A stretch of DNA of 15,043 nt, from assembly GCA_016866645.1 (NCBI GenBank), contig VGLX01000009.1:1-15043 (forward strand). The letters are read 5' to 3'. Positions 7,161-12,511 of this stretch are shown here, in pieces. Both the position numbers and the translations under genes were made by a program. How positions within the stretch are numbered: position 1 is the stretch's first letter; each line of letters opens with the position of its first letter. Under the pieces are notes generated by a model. It did no database searches, had not been told where the DNA came from, and saw nothing but the letters and a program-made list of their open reading frames with translations. Source of the DNA: Candidatus Woesearchaeota archaeon. Lineage in GTDB: Archaea; Nanobdellota; Nanobdellia; SCGC-AAA011-G17; VGLX01.

Positions 7161-7430
7161 ATGAAAGCGCGAAGGTCAAGATCTTACAGGAGAATAAGAA
7201 TAAGAGTGCCTAGTGGAGAAACAAGGCTTTTTTACAAGAAAAGAAAGCCCCACAAGGCGAAATGCAGCATTTGCGGCGACGTCTTGAAAGGCGTGTTCAG
7301 GGGAAACGTAGCAGAAATGAGAAACATAGCCAAAACTAAGAAAAGACCTGAAAGGCCTTATGGCGGAGCTCTTTGCAGCAGCTGCATGAGAAAAGCTATA
7401 GTCGAAAAGGTTAGGAGCGAGTTAAAATGA
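7161..7430 (+). CDS. rpl34e: Large-subunit ribosomal protein eL34
   Basis: An 89-residue basic protein with the eL34 pattern. The N-terminus contains SRSYRRIRIRVPSGETRLFY. A first CxxC (C35/C38) lies in AKCSICGDVLKG, then comes the conserved KTKKRPERPYGGALCSSCMR block with the second CxxC (C72/C75). The four cysteines make a zinc ribbon. eL34 is present in archaea and eukaryotes only and binds 23S rRNA. The start is fixed by GAGGT 7 bases upstream. The end overlaps eL14 (ATGA); the cytidylate kinase gene that commonly separates these two in archaea is missing. Confidence 0.96.
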   Translation: MKARRSRSYRRIRIRVPSGETRLFYKKRKPHKAKCSICGDVLKGVFRGNVAEMRNIAKTKKRPERPYGGALCSSCMRKAIVEKVRSELK

Positions 7431-7759
7431 TGGAGATAGGAAGGCTTTGCATAAAGACCGCTGGAAGGAACGCAGGCAAGCATTGCGTCATAGTCGACAC
7501 ATTAGAAGGGAACTTTGTGATGATAGACGGCAACGTGCCTAGGAAGAGGTGCAATATAAGGCATCTCGAACCTTTACCGATAGTGCTTAAGGTAAAGAAA
7601 GGGGCTTCTACAGACTCTGTCCATGAAGCGATGAAGAAAGAAAACATAAACACAAGGACTACCAAACCTAAGACTAAGAAGCCCGTTAAACCTGTTAAGC
7701 AGAGGAAAATTAAAGCTAAACAACCAGCAGCTGAGAAGAAACAGAAGAAGAGTAAATAA
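7427..7759 (+). CDS. rpl14e: Large-subunit ribosomal protein eL14 with a lysine/proline-rich tail
   Basis: A 110-residue protein. Residues 1-50 form the eL14 KOW domain with the signature IGRLCIKTAGRNAGKHCVIV, then FVMIDGNVPRKRCNIRHLEP. The last roughly 35 residues (from about 75) are a low-complexity basic tail of K, P and T, longer than in many archaeal eL14 proteins. eL14 binds 23S rRNA on the solvent side. ATG 7427 overlaps the eL34 stop; a second ATG follows immediately at 7430. GGAG (7414-7417) lies 9 bases upstream. Cbf5 and the uS13 cluster, which often follow eL14 in archaea, are not here; prefoldin alpha follows after 2 bases. Confidence 0.94.
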   Translation: MMEIGRLCIKTAGRNAGKHCVIVDTLEGNFVMIDGNVPRKRCNIRHLEPLPIVLKVKKGASTDSVHEAMKKENINTRTTKPKTKKPVKPVKQRKIKAKQPAAEKKQKKSK

Positions 7760-7761
7760 TC

Positions 7762-8193
7762 ATGGTTGAACAGAAAGATCTTAATGAAAAATATATAGAA
7801 CTGCAAATATTAGAGCAGCAGCTCAAGCAGGTCACACAGCAGCTGTTAGCGCTAGACCAGCAGCTGCTAGAGCTCCAGAGGATAGAAGAGAACATAGAGG
7901 ACGTCAAGAAAACCGGAAAGAACACTGACATGCTAGTCGCTTTGGGCGGAGGAATATTCCTCAAAGCCGAGATTAAAGAGAATAATAAGGTTTTGATGAA
8001 TGTAGGCGCTAACGTTGTTGTAGAAAAGGACATCACTGCCTCTAAAGAGGTAATATCCAAGCAGCTAGACCAGCTTAAAGACGCTGCTAAGCAGCTAGAG
8101 CAGGAATTCCGAATCTTGGCTATGAACAGCCAGTCGGCGCAGGAAGAGCTCAGGCAGTTCATAAATGCTAAAGGGGCAGCACAACAAAATTAA
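7762..8193 (+). CDS. pfdA: Prefoldin subunit alpha
   Basis: A 143-residue protein with prefoldin alpha architecture: an N-terminal coiled coil (about 5-50, rich in Q, L and E), a beta-hairpin region with the family motif MLVALGGGIFLKAEIKENNK followed by VGANVVVEKD (about 54-91), and a C-terminal coiled coil (about 95-135). Archaeal prefoldin is an alpha2beta4 jellyfish-shaped chaperone that captures unfolded protein and hands it to the thermosome. In many archaea pfdA sits in the eL39-eL31-tif6-eL20(LX) cluster, often next to ftsY; here it is attached to the end of the spc-type cluster, 2 bases after eL14. The identification is firm. Confidence 0.93.
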   Translation: MVEQKDLNEKYIELQILEQQLKQVTQQLLALDQQLLELQRIEENIEDVKKTGKNTDMLVALGGGIFLKAEIKENNKVLMNVGANVVVEKDITASKEVISKQLDQLKDAAKQLEQEFRILAMNSQSAQEELRQFINAKGAAQQN

Positions 8194-8200
8194 AATATTA
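8191..8200 (+). promoter_or_regulatory. Possible TATA element for the primase gene
   Basis: TAAAATATTA overlaps the prefoldin stop codon and is centred about 26 bases before the primase ATG at 8222. No Shine-Dalgarno sequence precedes that ATG, so a leaderless transcript from this element is possible. The match to box A is only moderate and the gene may simply be read through from upstream. Confidence 0.35.
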
Positions 8201-8221
8201 GTCCTGCTACTTTTCTAGCTT

Positions 8222-9553
8222 ATGGTTTCATACCTGCAATTCTACTGCCGGAAAGATGTTCAGAAAAGGATACTTGAGGCTGCTAAAGACAGGGAAGTAG
8301 CTTTCAAATTTGGAGATAAAGGCTTTGGGAAAAGGCCTGACATACTGCAGTTCGAAGGCGACATTTTCGAGATGGCCAAGCAAGGCGTGACTTCTTTCCA
8401 CGTATCAGAAGAGCGGTGGAGCAACCCTCTAGACCTGAGCACAGGCATGAACAAGAAGCAGCTTGACGACTTAAGGACGGGGTGGGACTTGATAATAGAT
8501 GTGGATTGTAAGTTCTTCGAATACTCTAGAGTCGTCACAGGTTTGGTGGTTGAGGCTTTAAGATTCCATGACATAGAGGACTTCAGTCTTAAATTCTCAG
8601 GTAATAAGGGATTCCATGTAGGTATACCTTTTGAGTCTTTCCCTGAAAAGGTTAATAACATACCAACTGTTTCTCTTTTTCCCGACGGGCCGAGAGTCAT
8701 AGCAGCTTACCTTAAGGAGCTTATCAACGATCCGTTATCTGCCGCTCTGCTCAGCAAGAACACTATAGACGACATTGCTACCAACGTGGGTAAGCCAAAA
8801 GAAGAATTACTAACAGAAGGTGTTTTCAACCCTTTTGTTGTGGCAGACATCGACACTATTCTCATATCAAGCAGGCATATGTTCCGGGCCCCGTTCAGCA
8901 TCAACGAGAAATCTGGCCTGGTCAGCATACCATTAAAGCCTGAAAGCCTGGCAAATTTCAAGCCGGATGATGCTAAGCCTGGAAACGTTAGCACAGCTTT
9001 TGGATTCTTATCATTTGATAAAATCCCGAACGCATCTAAACTCATAATCCAGGCCTTTGACTGGTATTCGAAACAAAGCATTAAGAAGAACGAGACAGCC
9101 GCTATAACCAAGGAGCTAAGCGGGCCTAAAAAAGACTTTGAAGCGTTAACAACAGCCATTAAAGCCGATTATTTCCCGCCGTGCATACTGAAAATCATGG
9201 GGGGTGTTAAAGAGGATGGCCGTAAGAGGGCGTTGTTCATACTCCTTAACTTCTTGAAAAGCTGTGGATGGAGCCCAGAAGACATAAAAGAGTTTGTATG
9301 CGAGAAATGGAATAAGAACAATTATGAGATCTTGAAAGAGGGTTATATCCTTTCCCAGCTGAGCTGGCATAAGCGCCAGCCTAAGGTTTTATTGCCGCCT
9401 AACTGCGACAACAAGTCTTACTACATCGACTTGAGGCTTTGCTCTAAAGACGGGCTGTGCAATAAAGTGAAGAACCCTGTGAATTATGCTATCATTAAGT
9501 ACAAGCTTATGAACAGGCCTGAAAGGAGACGGTCTAAGAAAGAATCTAAGTGA
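8222..9553 (+). CDS. Single-chain archaeal DNA primase: PriS catalytic domain fused to PriL-type Fe-S domain
   Basis: A 443-residue protein. Residues 1-240 read as PriS: DREVAFKF (23-30), FHVSEERWSNP (59-69), the catalytic acid motif IIDVDCK with D93 and D95, the nucleotide-binding SGNKGFH (126-132), and the third acidic motif DIDTILISSRHMFRAP (209-224). Residues about 316-425 read as the C-terminal domain of PriL: FPPC (C321), GRKRALFILLNFLKSCGW, LPPNC (C395), LRLC (C407), GLC (C413) and NPVNY, giving the four cysteines that hold a 4Fe-4S cluster in PriL. The residues between look like a linker. No cysteine zinc knuckle is present in the PriS half and the PriL N-terminal domain is missing. 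It would synthesise RNA/DNA primers at replication forks. N. equitans and other DPANN archaea have similar fusions. Its stop abuts the stop of the opposite gene. Confidence 0.9.
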   Translation: MVSYLQFYCRKDVQKRILEAAKDREVAFKFGDKGFGKRPDILQFEGDIFEMAKQGVTSFHVSEERWSNPLDLSTGMNKKQLDDLRTGWDLIIDVDCKFFEYSRVVTGLVVEALRFHDIEDFSLKFSGNKGFHVGIPFESFPEKVNNIPTVSLFPDGPRVIAAYLKELINDPLSAALLSKNTIDDIATNVGKPKEELLTEGVFNPFVVADIDTILISSRHMFRAPFSINEKSGLVSIPLKPESLANFKPDDAKPGNVSTAFGFLSFDKIPNASKLIIQAFDWYSKQSIKKNETAAITKELSGPKKDFEALTTAIKADYFPPCILKIMGGVKEDGRKRALFILLNFLKSCGWSPEDIKEFVCEKWNKNNYEILKEGYILSQLSWHKRQPKVLLPPNCDNKSYYIDLRLCSKDGLCNKVKNPVNYAIIKYKLMNRPERRRSKKESK

Positions 9554-11158
9554 TTATTTTATTCTTTTCAGTTTTGAGTGTATGTCGTCTTCTTCCTTGA
9601 GGAGGTTTTGCACGCTTTTTGTTTTTATTTTTTTCAGTCTCTCGTCAATCTCTGTTTTGTGGGGTTTTTGCTCTTTTTTCTTGTGCTCAGGTGTTTTCTT
9701 CTTTTCTTCAGGTAAGAGTTTTAGCTTTGCCATGAGCTGCTGCTCTTCTTGCTCTAACTCTTTAAGCCGGTCAAGTCCAGATTTAGGTTTTGTTTCTTGA
9801 GCGGGTTTTTTATCCCAGTCGGGTTCTGGAATCTTTCGTGATACTGCCTCTTTTGCTGGTTCAGGCTTAGGCTCAGGTTTTGTTTCTGGTTTTTTCTCTT
9901 TCTCAGGTAACACTTTTTCTTCCTGTTTTTTTACCCATTCAGGTTCTGGAATCTTTTGTTTTACAGCTTCTTTTTCCGGCTCGGGCTTGAATTCTTCCTT
10001 TATCGGAGCAAGCTGTGGCATCTTATGCTTTTCTTTAGCTGTTTCAAGCTCTTTTATCTGGTCGTCTATTTTTTTAAGTTTGGAGAGCACCGAGACTTGC
10101 TTGTCTATTGGTAAAGTGTAGTACATGCTGTATGCCTGTTTATAGAACGCCTTTGCTTCTTTCAGATTTTCATTTTTTACAAACTTAGAGGACTCTTCGA
10201 TTAAGTAATCAACTTTTTCCTCAGGTGTTTTTGGAGCAGGTCTTTTGCCAATCATCCCTAACGCCCAGGTGCTGAACGTCTTTTTCTCCTCTTTAGGCAT
10301 TTCTTTATGTTTTTTAATCTCTTCTTGCACGCTATGGATTCGTGTTACGATGTCAATCTGTTTGTCTACAGGCAGGTAATAGTACATGTGATAAGCCTCG
10401 TGGAACGCTTTTCTTGCTTTTTCAATCTTCTTTCTGGCGAGCTCGTTTTGAGCTTGTTCTAAGAGCTCTAAAACTTTTTTAACGCTTGGGCTGACAGGAG
10501 CTTCCTCTTGCTTGAAAGTGAACACAGGCTTTTTAGCGATCTTTGGAGGGAGCTCTGGCTCAGGTACTTCTGTTTTTTCTAATTTTGGTTCAGGTGCCGG
10601 CTTTTTCTCTAGGAAGCTGAAAAACTTTTTCTTAGGTTCTTGAGGAGCCGAGGGTATTTCTTCCTCTTTTTTAGATTCTGGTTTTTTTCCTAAGAGACTA
10701 AAAAACTTTTTCGGACTCGAAGGCACGTCTGGTGAAGGGACTATGTCTTCTGCCGCGTGTTTTTCTTCGATTTCTATCCTAACCTTCTCTGGAGGGGATT
10801 CTTCGTTGAAGCTTTCGGCTTTTTTCAATTCTTCTTTGCCGGATGTTTCTCTCTTTGAGGATTTTTTTATGTAAAACATGTAAATCAAGAAGGTGGTAAT
10901 GATACAGCTTAAGATCGCAGTTATATGTATTCTCCATCGTATTATCAACGCAACAGTTGGTGGTAGTTGGATGTTTAAGTAACCAAAAACGAACTCTGAA
11001 TACCCAAAAGCAGAGAATATTATCAATGCAAAAGCTAAGTAGACTATCAGTGTATAACCGAGGATGATTAAACGGCGTTTTAGTTTCTTTACGAACTTTT
11101 TCTTATTAAGCTCTAACTGTTCTGCTTGGCTTGTCTGGTATGTTAAGTTTTCATCCAT
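9554..11158 (-). CDS. Unrecognised membrane-anchored coiled-coil protein with duplicated helical module
   Basis: A 534-residue protein I do not recognise as a named family. A basic N-terminus (KKKFVKKLKRR, 19-29) is followed by TM1 (about 30-51) and TM2 (about 77-97), then KKSSKR. By the positive-inside rule the remaining roughly 430 residues are cytoplasmic. That part is rich in K, E and P. It holds a short motif repeated at 151-160 (KFFSLLGKKP) and 178-187 (KFFSFLEKKP), two copies of a helical module (about 226-286 and 313-375) each with an AYxMYYxLPxDKQ core, two copies of KIPEP[ED]W (402-408, 442-448), and a C-terminal coiled coil (about 462-534). Its own TATA box lies upstream. A cytoplasmic scaffold tethered to the membrane is the simplest reading (inference). 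Similar A-Y-LP-K helical modules occur, to my recollection, in many Woesearchaeota-type hypothetical proteins. Confidence 0.85.
   Translation of the reverse strand: MDENLTYQTSQAEQLELNKKKFVKKLKRRLIILGYTLIVYLAFALIIFSAFGYSEFVFGYLNIQLPPTVALIIRWRIHITAILSCIITTFLIYMFYIKKSSKRETSGKEELKKAESFNEESPPEKVRIEIEEKHAAEDIVPSPDVPSSPKKFFSLLGKKPESKKEEEIPSAPQEPKKKFFSFLEKKPAPEPKLEKTEVPEPELPPKIAKKPVFTFKQEEAPVSPSVKKVLELLEQAQNELARKKIEKARKAFHEAYHMYYYLPVDKQIDIVTRIHSVQEEIKKHKEMPKEEKKTFSTWALGMIGKRPAPKTPEEKVDYLIEESSKFVKNENLKEAKAFYKQAYSMYYTLPIDKQVSVLSKLKKIDDQIKELETAKEKHKMPQLAPIKEEFKPEPEKEAVKQKIPEPEWVKKQEEKVLPEKEKKPETKPEPKPEPAKEAVSRKIPEPDWDKKPAQETKPKSGLDRLKELEQEEQQLMAKLKLLPEEKKKTPEHKKKEQKPHKTEIDERLKKIKTKSVQNLLKEEDDIHSKLKRIK
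10034..10222 (-). repeat. Helical module copy 2 (residues 313-375 of the 534-aa protein)
   Basis: Contains KVDYLIEESSKFVKNENLKE followed by AKAFYKQAYSMYYTLPIDKQ and VSVLSKLKKIDDQIKEL. The identities with copy 1 concentrate around AY.MYY.LP.DKQ. The copies differ widely at the DNA level, so the duplication is old and maintained by selection on the protein. Confidence 0.8.
10301..10483 (-). repeat. Helical module copy 1 (residues 226-286 of the 534-aa protein)
   Basis: Roughly 60 residues beginning VKKVLELLEQAQNELARKKI and containing AFHEAYHMYYYLPVDKQIDI. It aligns without gaps in the core with copy 2 at 10034-10222: AY.MYY.LP.DKQ is shared, and both end in a helix with spaced I/L residues. 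The pattern predicts a two- or three-helix bundle, TPR-like in spirit but with a conserved LP[VI]DKQ turn. Confidence 0.8.
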
Positions 11159-11192
11159 CCTCTTTTTCCCTAATAAACCTATTTAAGGAATA

Positions 11193-11204
11193 TTAATATA
11201 AAAA
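11193..11204 (-). promoter_or_regulatory. TATA box for the 534-aa membrane protein
   Basis: On the minus strand this reads TTTTTATATTAA, a near-consensus archaeal box A, centred about 40 bases upstream of the ATG at 11158. A transcript would carry a leader of roughly 15 bases. AGAGG touches the ATG and is too close to act as a normal Shine-Dalgarno site. The element lies in the 59-base gap behind the neighbouring minus-strand gene, so the two genes need not be one operon. Confidence 0.55.
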
Positions 11205-11217
11205 CCTTTTGAACATT

Positions 11218-12300
11218 CTAAAACCTTCTTATCACGCTTTCTAGCCTGCTGATAAGGCTTTTAAACCCTTTCTTTCTCATCCTGCTTTCTTCTTGAACGC
11301 TTGTCCAGTCCTTTCCAGAGTAATACATAAGCTTTGAAATGTCGTCTAAAATTTTAAGAATCTGGTTCTTAGTGCCTCGGTCGAAATCACTATTTTTTAC
11401 TTTCATTGCCACACTTTCTATGTCTGGACAGTAGCCTAGATAGTTGGAGAAGAAGTCTGTCACCACGCTTACCAGTTCTTCTAAGCTTATGTTGCTTTCG
11501 CTTCTTTCTTTTATCTCCTCGAGCCGGTCTAGGCTGGCCCATTTTAAGTCTTCATTTTTTGAATAACCTCCTGCATATTTCTTCTGGATAGTGGGCATTT
11601 TGACTATATTTTTAAAATACCAATAGGCTATAACCACGAGCCCGAATAGTATGAACCACCAGTTTTGGCGTATCTTTGATAGTAAGCTTTCTTTAGGAGG
11701 TGGCGTACTAGCTAAGCTTTGGGTTCCTAAAGTAAAGTCTATAGAAAGCGCAGGATTGTATCCTGATTTCATTTTAAGGTCTACTTGATCGTTTATAACT
11801 ACTCTTACAGTGTTGCCTTTCACTTCTTTTGTTATTTTTTCGATTTTCTCTTTTTGCACTTGTTTTACAATCTCCACTAGACTTGGATCAAGAGCTGTTT
11901 GGAAGACCCTGTTGACTTGCTCTTCTTTATCTTTAATTTCTTCGTAAGTCTTGTATTGGACCTTGTTAGGGTCTATAGGGATGTACTTCTGTTTCTCTTC
12001 AGGCCTTACTAAGGCTAATGACTCATTAGTCTTGAAGAATACGACTTCTGAGCCTTCCCATCCTTCTTTAGCTGTCAAATAGGCCGTGCCTTTTTGTTGG
12101 TCTATTTTGACGATGATATTAGTGGTTTTGCTGGCATGGTAATACGCGCTCGGGCCCAAGTATTGTTTTAGGTTTATAGTAGCGTTTTTTCCGAATGACT
12201 GGAACCTTACGCTAAGCTCTTCTTGCTGGGAAGAAACTAACGAAGAGACTAATATGATTACAGCTATACCTATCAATAAGGCGACTACACCTCTTTTCAT
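11218..12300 (-). CDS. Unrecognised signal-anchored protein: extracytoplasmic beta domain, one TM, cytoplasmic helical domain
   Basis: A 360-residue protein without a name I can assign. Residues 1-24 are a signal peptide or anchor (RGVVALLIGIAVIILVSSLV). Residues about 30-95 (ATINLKQYLG, then TTNIIVKIDQQKGTAYLTAK, GWEGSEVVFF) show the strand pattern of cadherin-like/Ig-like surface domains, which typically read N-L-x-x-Y-F ... I-x-V-x-I ... W-x-G-x-x-x-V-x-F. Residues 110-200 form a second, charged extracytoplasmic region. TM is about 213-232. The cytoplasmic part (250-360) is helical with FFSNYLG, ILKILDDISKLMYYSGKDW and a basic end. The order signal, beta domain, TM, helical domain recalls BatD or DUF4129-type proteins, but that is only a resemblance. 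It neighbours the 534-aa membrane scaffold on the same strand, suggesting a shared envelope role. Confidence 0.85.
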   Translation of the reverse strand: MKRGVVALLIGIAVIILVSSLVSSQQEELSVRFQSFGKNATINLKQYLGPSAYYHASKTTNIIVKIDQQKGTAYLTAKEGWEGSEVVFFKTNESLALVRPEEKQKYIPIDPNKVQYKTYEEIKDKEEQVNRVFQTALDPSLVEIVKQVQKEKIEKITKEVKGNTVRVVINDQVDLKMKSGYNPALSIDFTLGTQSLASTPPPKESLLSKIRQNWWFILFGLVVIAYWYFKNIVKMPTIQKKYAGGYSKNEDLKWASLDRLEEIKERSESNISLEELVSVVTDFFSNYLGYCPDIESVAMKVKNSDFDRGTKNQILKILDDISKLMYYSGKDWTSVQEESRMRKKGFKSLISRLESVIRRF

Positions 12301-12325
12301 GATACTAAGTTAAGTCTTACGTATC

Positions 12326-12333
12326 TTAAATAA
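12326..12333 (-). promoter_or_regulatory. TATA box for the signal-anchored protein
   Basis: On the minus strand this reads TTATTTAA, centred about 29 bases upstream of the ATG at 12300, which predicts an essentially leaderless transcript. No Shine-Dalgarno sequence is present before the ATG, in agreement. Confidence 0.5.
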
Positions 12334-12361
12334 CTTTCTACTTAAACTTTCTTCCCATAAG

Positions 12362-12370
12362 TTTTATAAG
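12362..12370 (+). promoter_or_regulatory. TATA box for the 28-residue-repeat gene
   Basis: TTTTATAAG, a good archaeal box A, which would place the transcript start near 12390-12395 and give a leader of about 50 bases before ATG 12446. It lies back to back with the minus-strand TATA element at 12326-12333, so 12301-12445 is a divergent promoter region. A second, weaker candidate (TTTTATG at 12401-12407) would give a shorter leader. Confidence 0.5.
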
Positions 12371-12397
12371 TTCACAACTCTTAACACTAATCAACGC

Positions 12398-12420
12398 AGG
12401 TTTTATGTTTTAGAAAACCT
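12398..12420 (+). promoter_or_regulatory. Leader hairpin upstream of the repeat-protein gene
   Basis: AGGTTTT (12398-12404) and AAAACCT (12414-12420) form a perfect 7-bp stem with a 9-base loop. It falls between the predicted transcript start and the Shine-Dalgarno sequence at 12434. It could be an operator for a dimeric regulator or a 5'-UTR hairpin; the stem is AT-rich and may be chance. Confidence 0.4.
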
Positions 12421-12433
12421 ATTATCTGGCTAT

Positions 12434-12438
12434 GGAGG
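12434..12438 (+). promoter_or_regulatory. Strong Shine-Dalgarno site GGAGG before ATG 12446
   Basis: GGAGG, with exactly 7 bases between it and ATG 12446, the spacing seen before uL5, uS5 and eL34. ATG 12483, which begins the long frame, has no comparable site. This decides against 12483 as the original start. Confidence 0.75.
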
Positions 12439-12445
12439 CTTGAAA

Positions 12446-12511
12446 ATGAGTCTGAATAAAGAAAATGACTTGCTGAAGATTTATGAGGCTGAACTTACAG
12501 GGGGATTATAA
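12446..12511 (+). CDS. 21-codon ORF: displaced N-terminus of the repeat protein, or a leader peptide
   Basis: The frame from ATG 12446 encodes MSLNKENDLLKIYEAELTGG plus one Leu, then TAA 12509-12511. It overlaps the start of the long frame (12483) in another phase. The two frames meet in the run of five G at 12500-12504. Removing one G joins them into a continuous protein (…EAELTG-DYKNKPKKSS…) of about 356 residues. The ideal ribosome binding site belongs to this short frame. I favour a one-base sequencing/assembly insertion or a real frame change in the G run; a regulatory leader peptide whose stop lies just inside the main gene is the alternative. Confidence 0.6.
   Translation: MSLNKENDLLKIYEAELTGGL

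Noticed and set aside
10034..10483. Duplicated module of the 534-aa protein as canonical TPRs
   Set aside because: The units are about 60 residues with a conserved LP[VI]DKQ turn and lack the TPR positions W4-G8-Y11-A20-F24-A27-P32 in a 34-residue frame.
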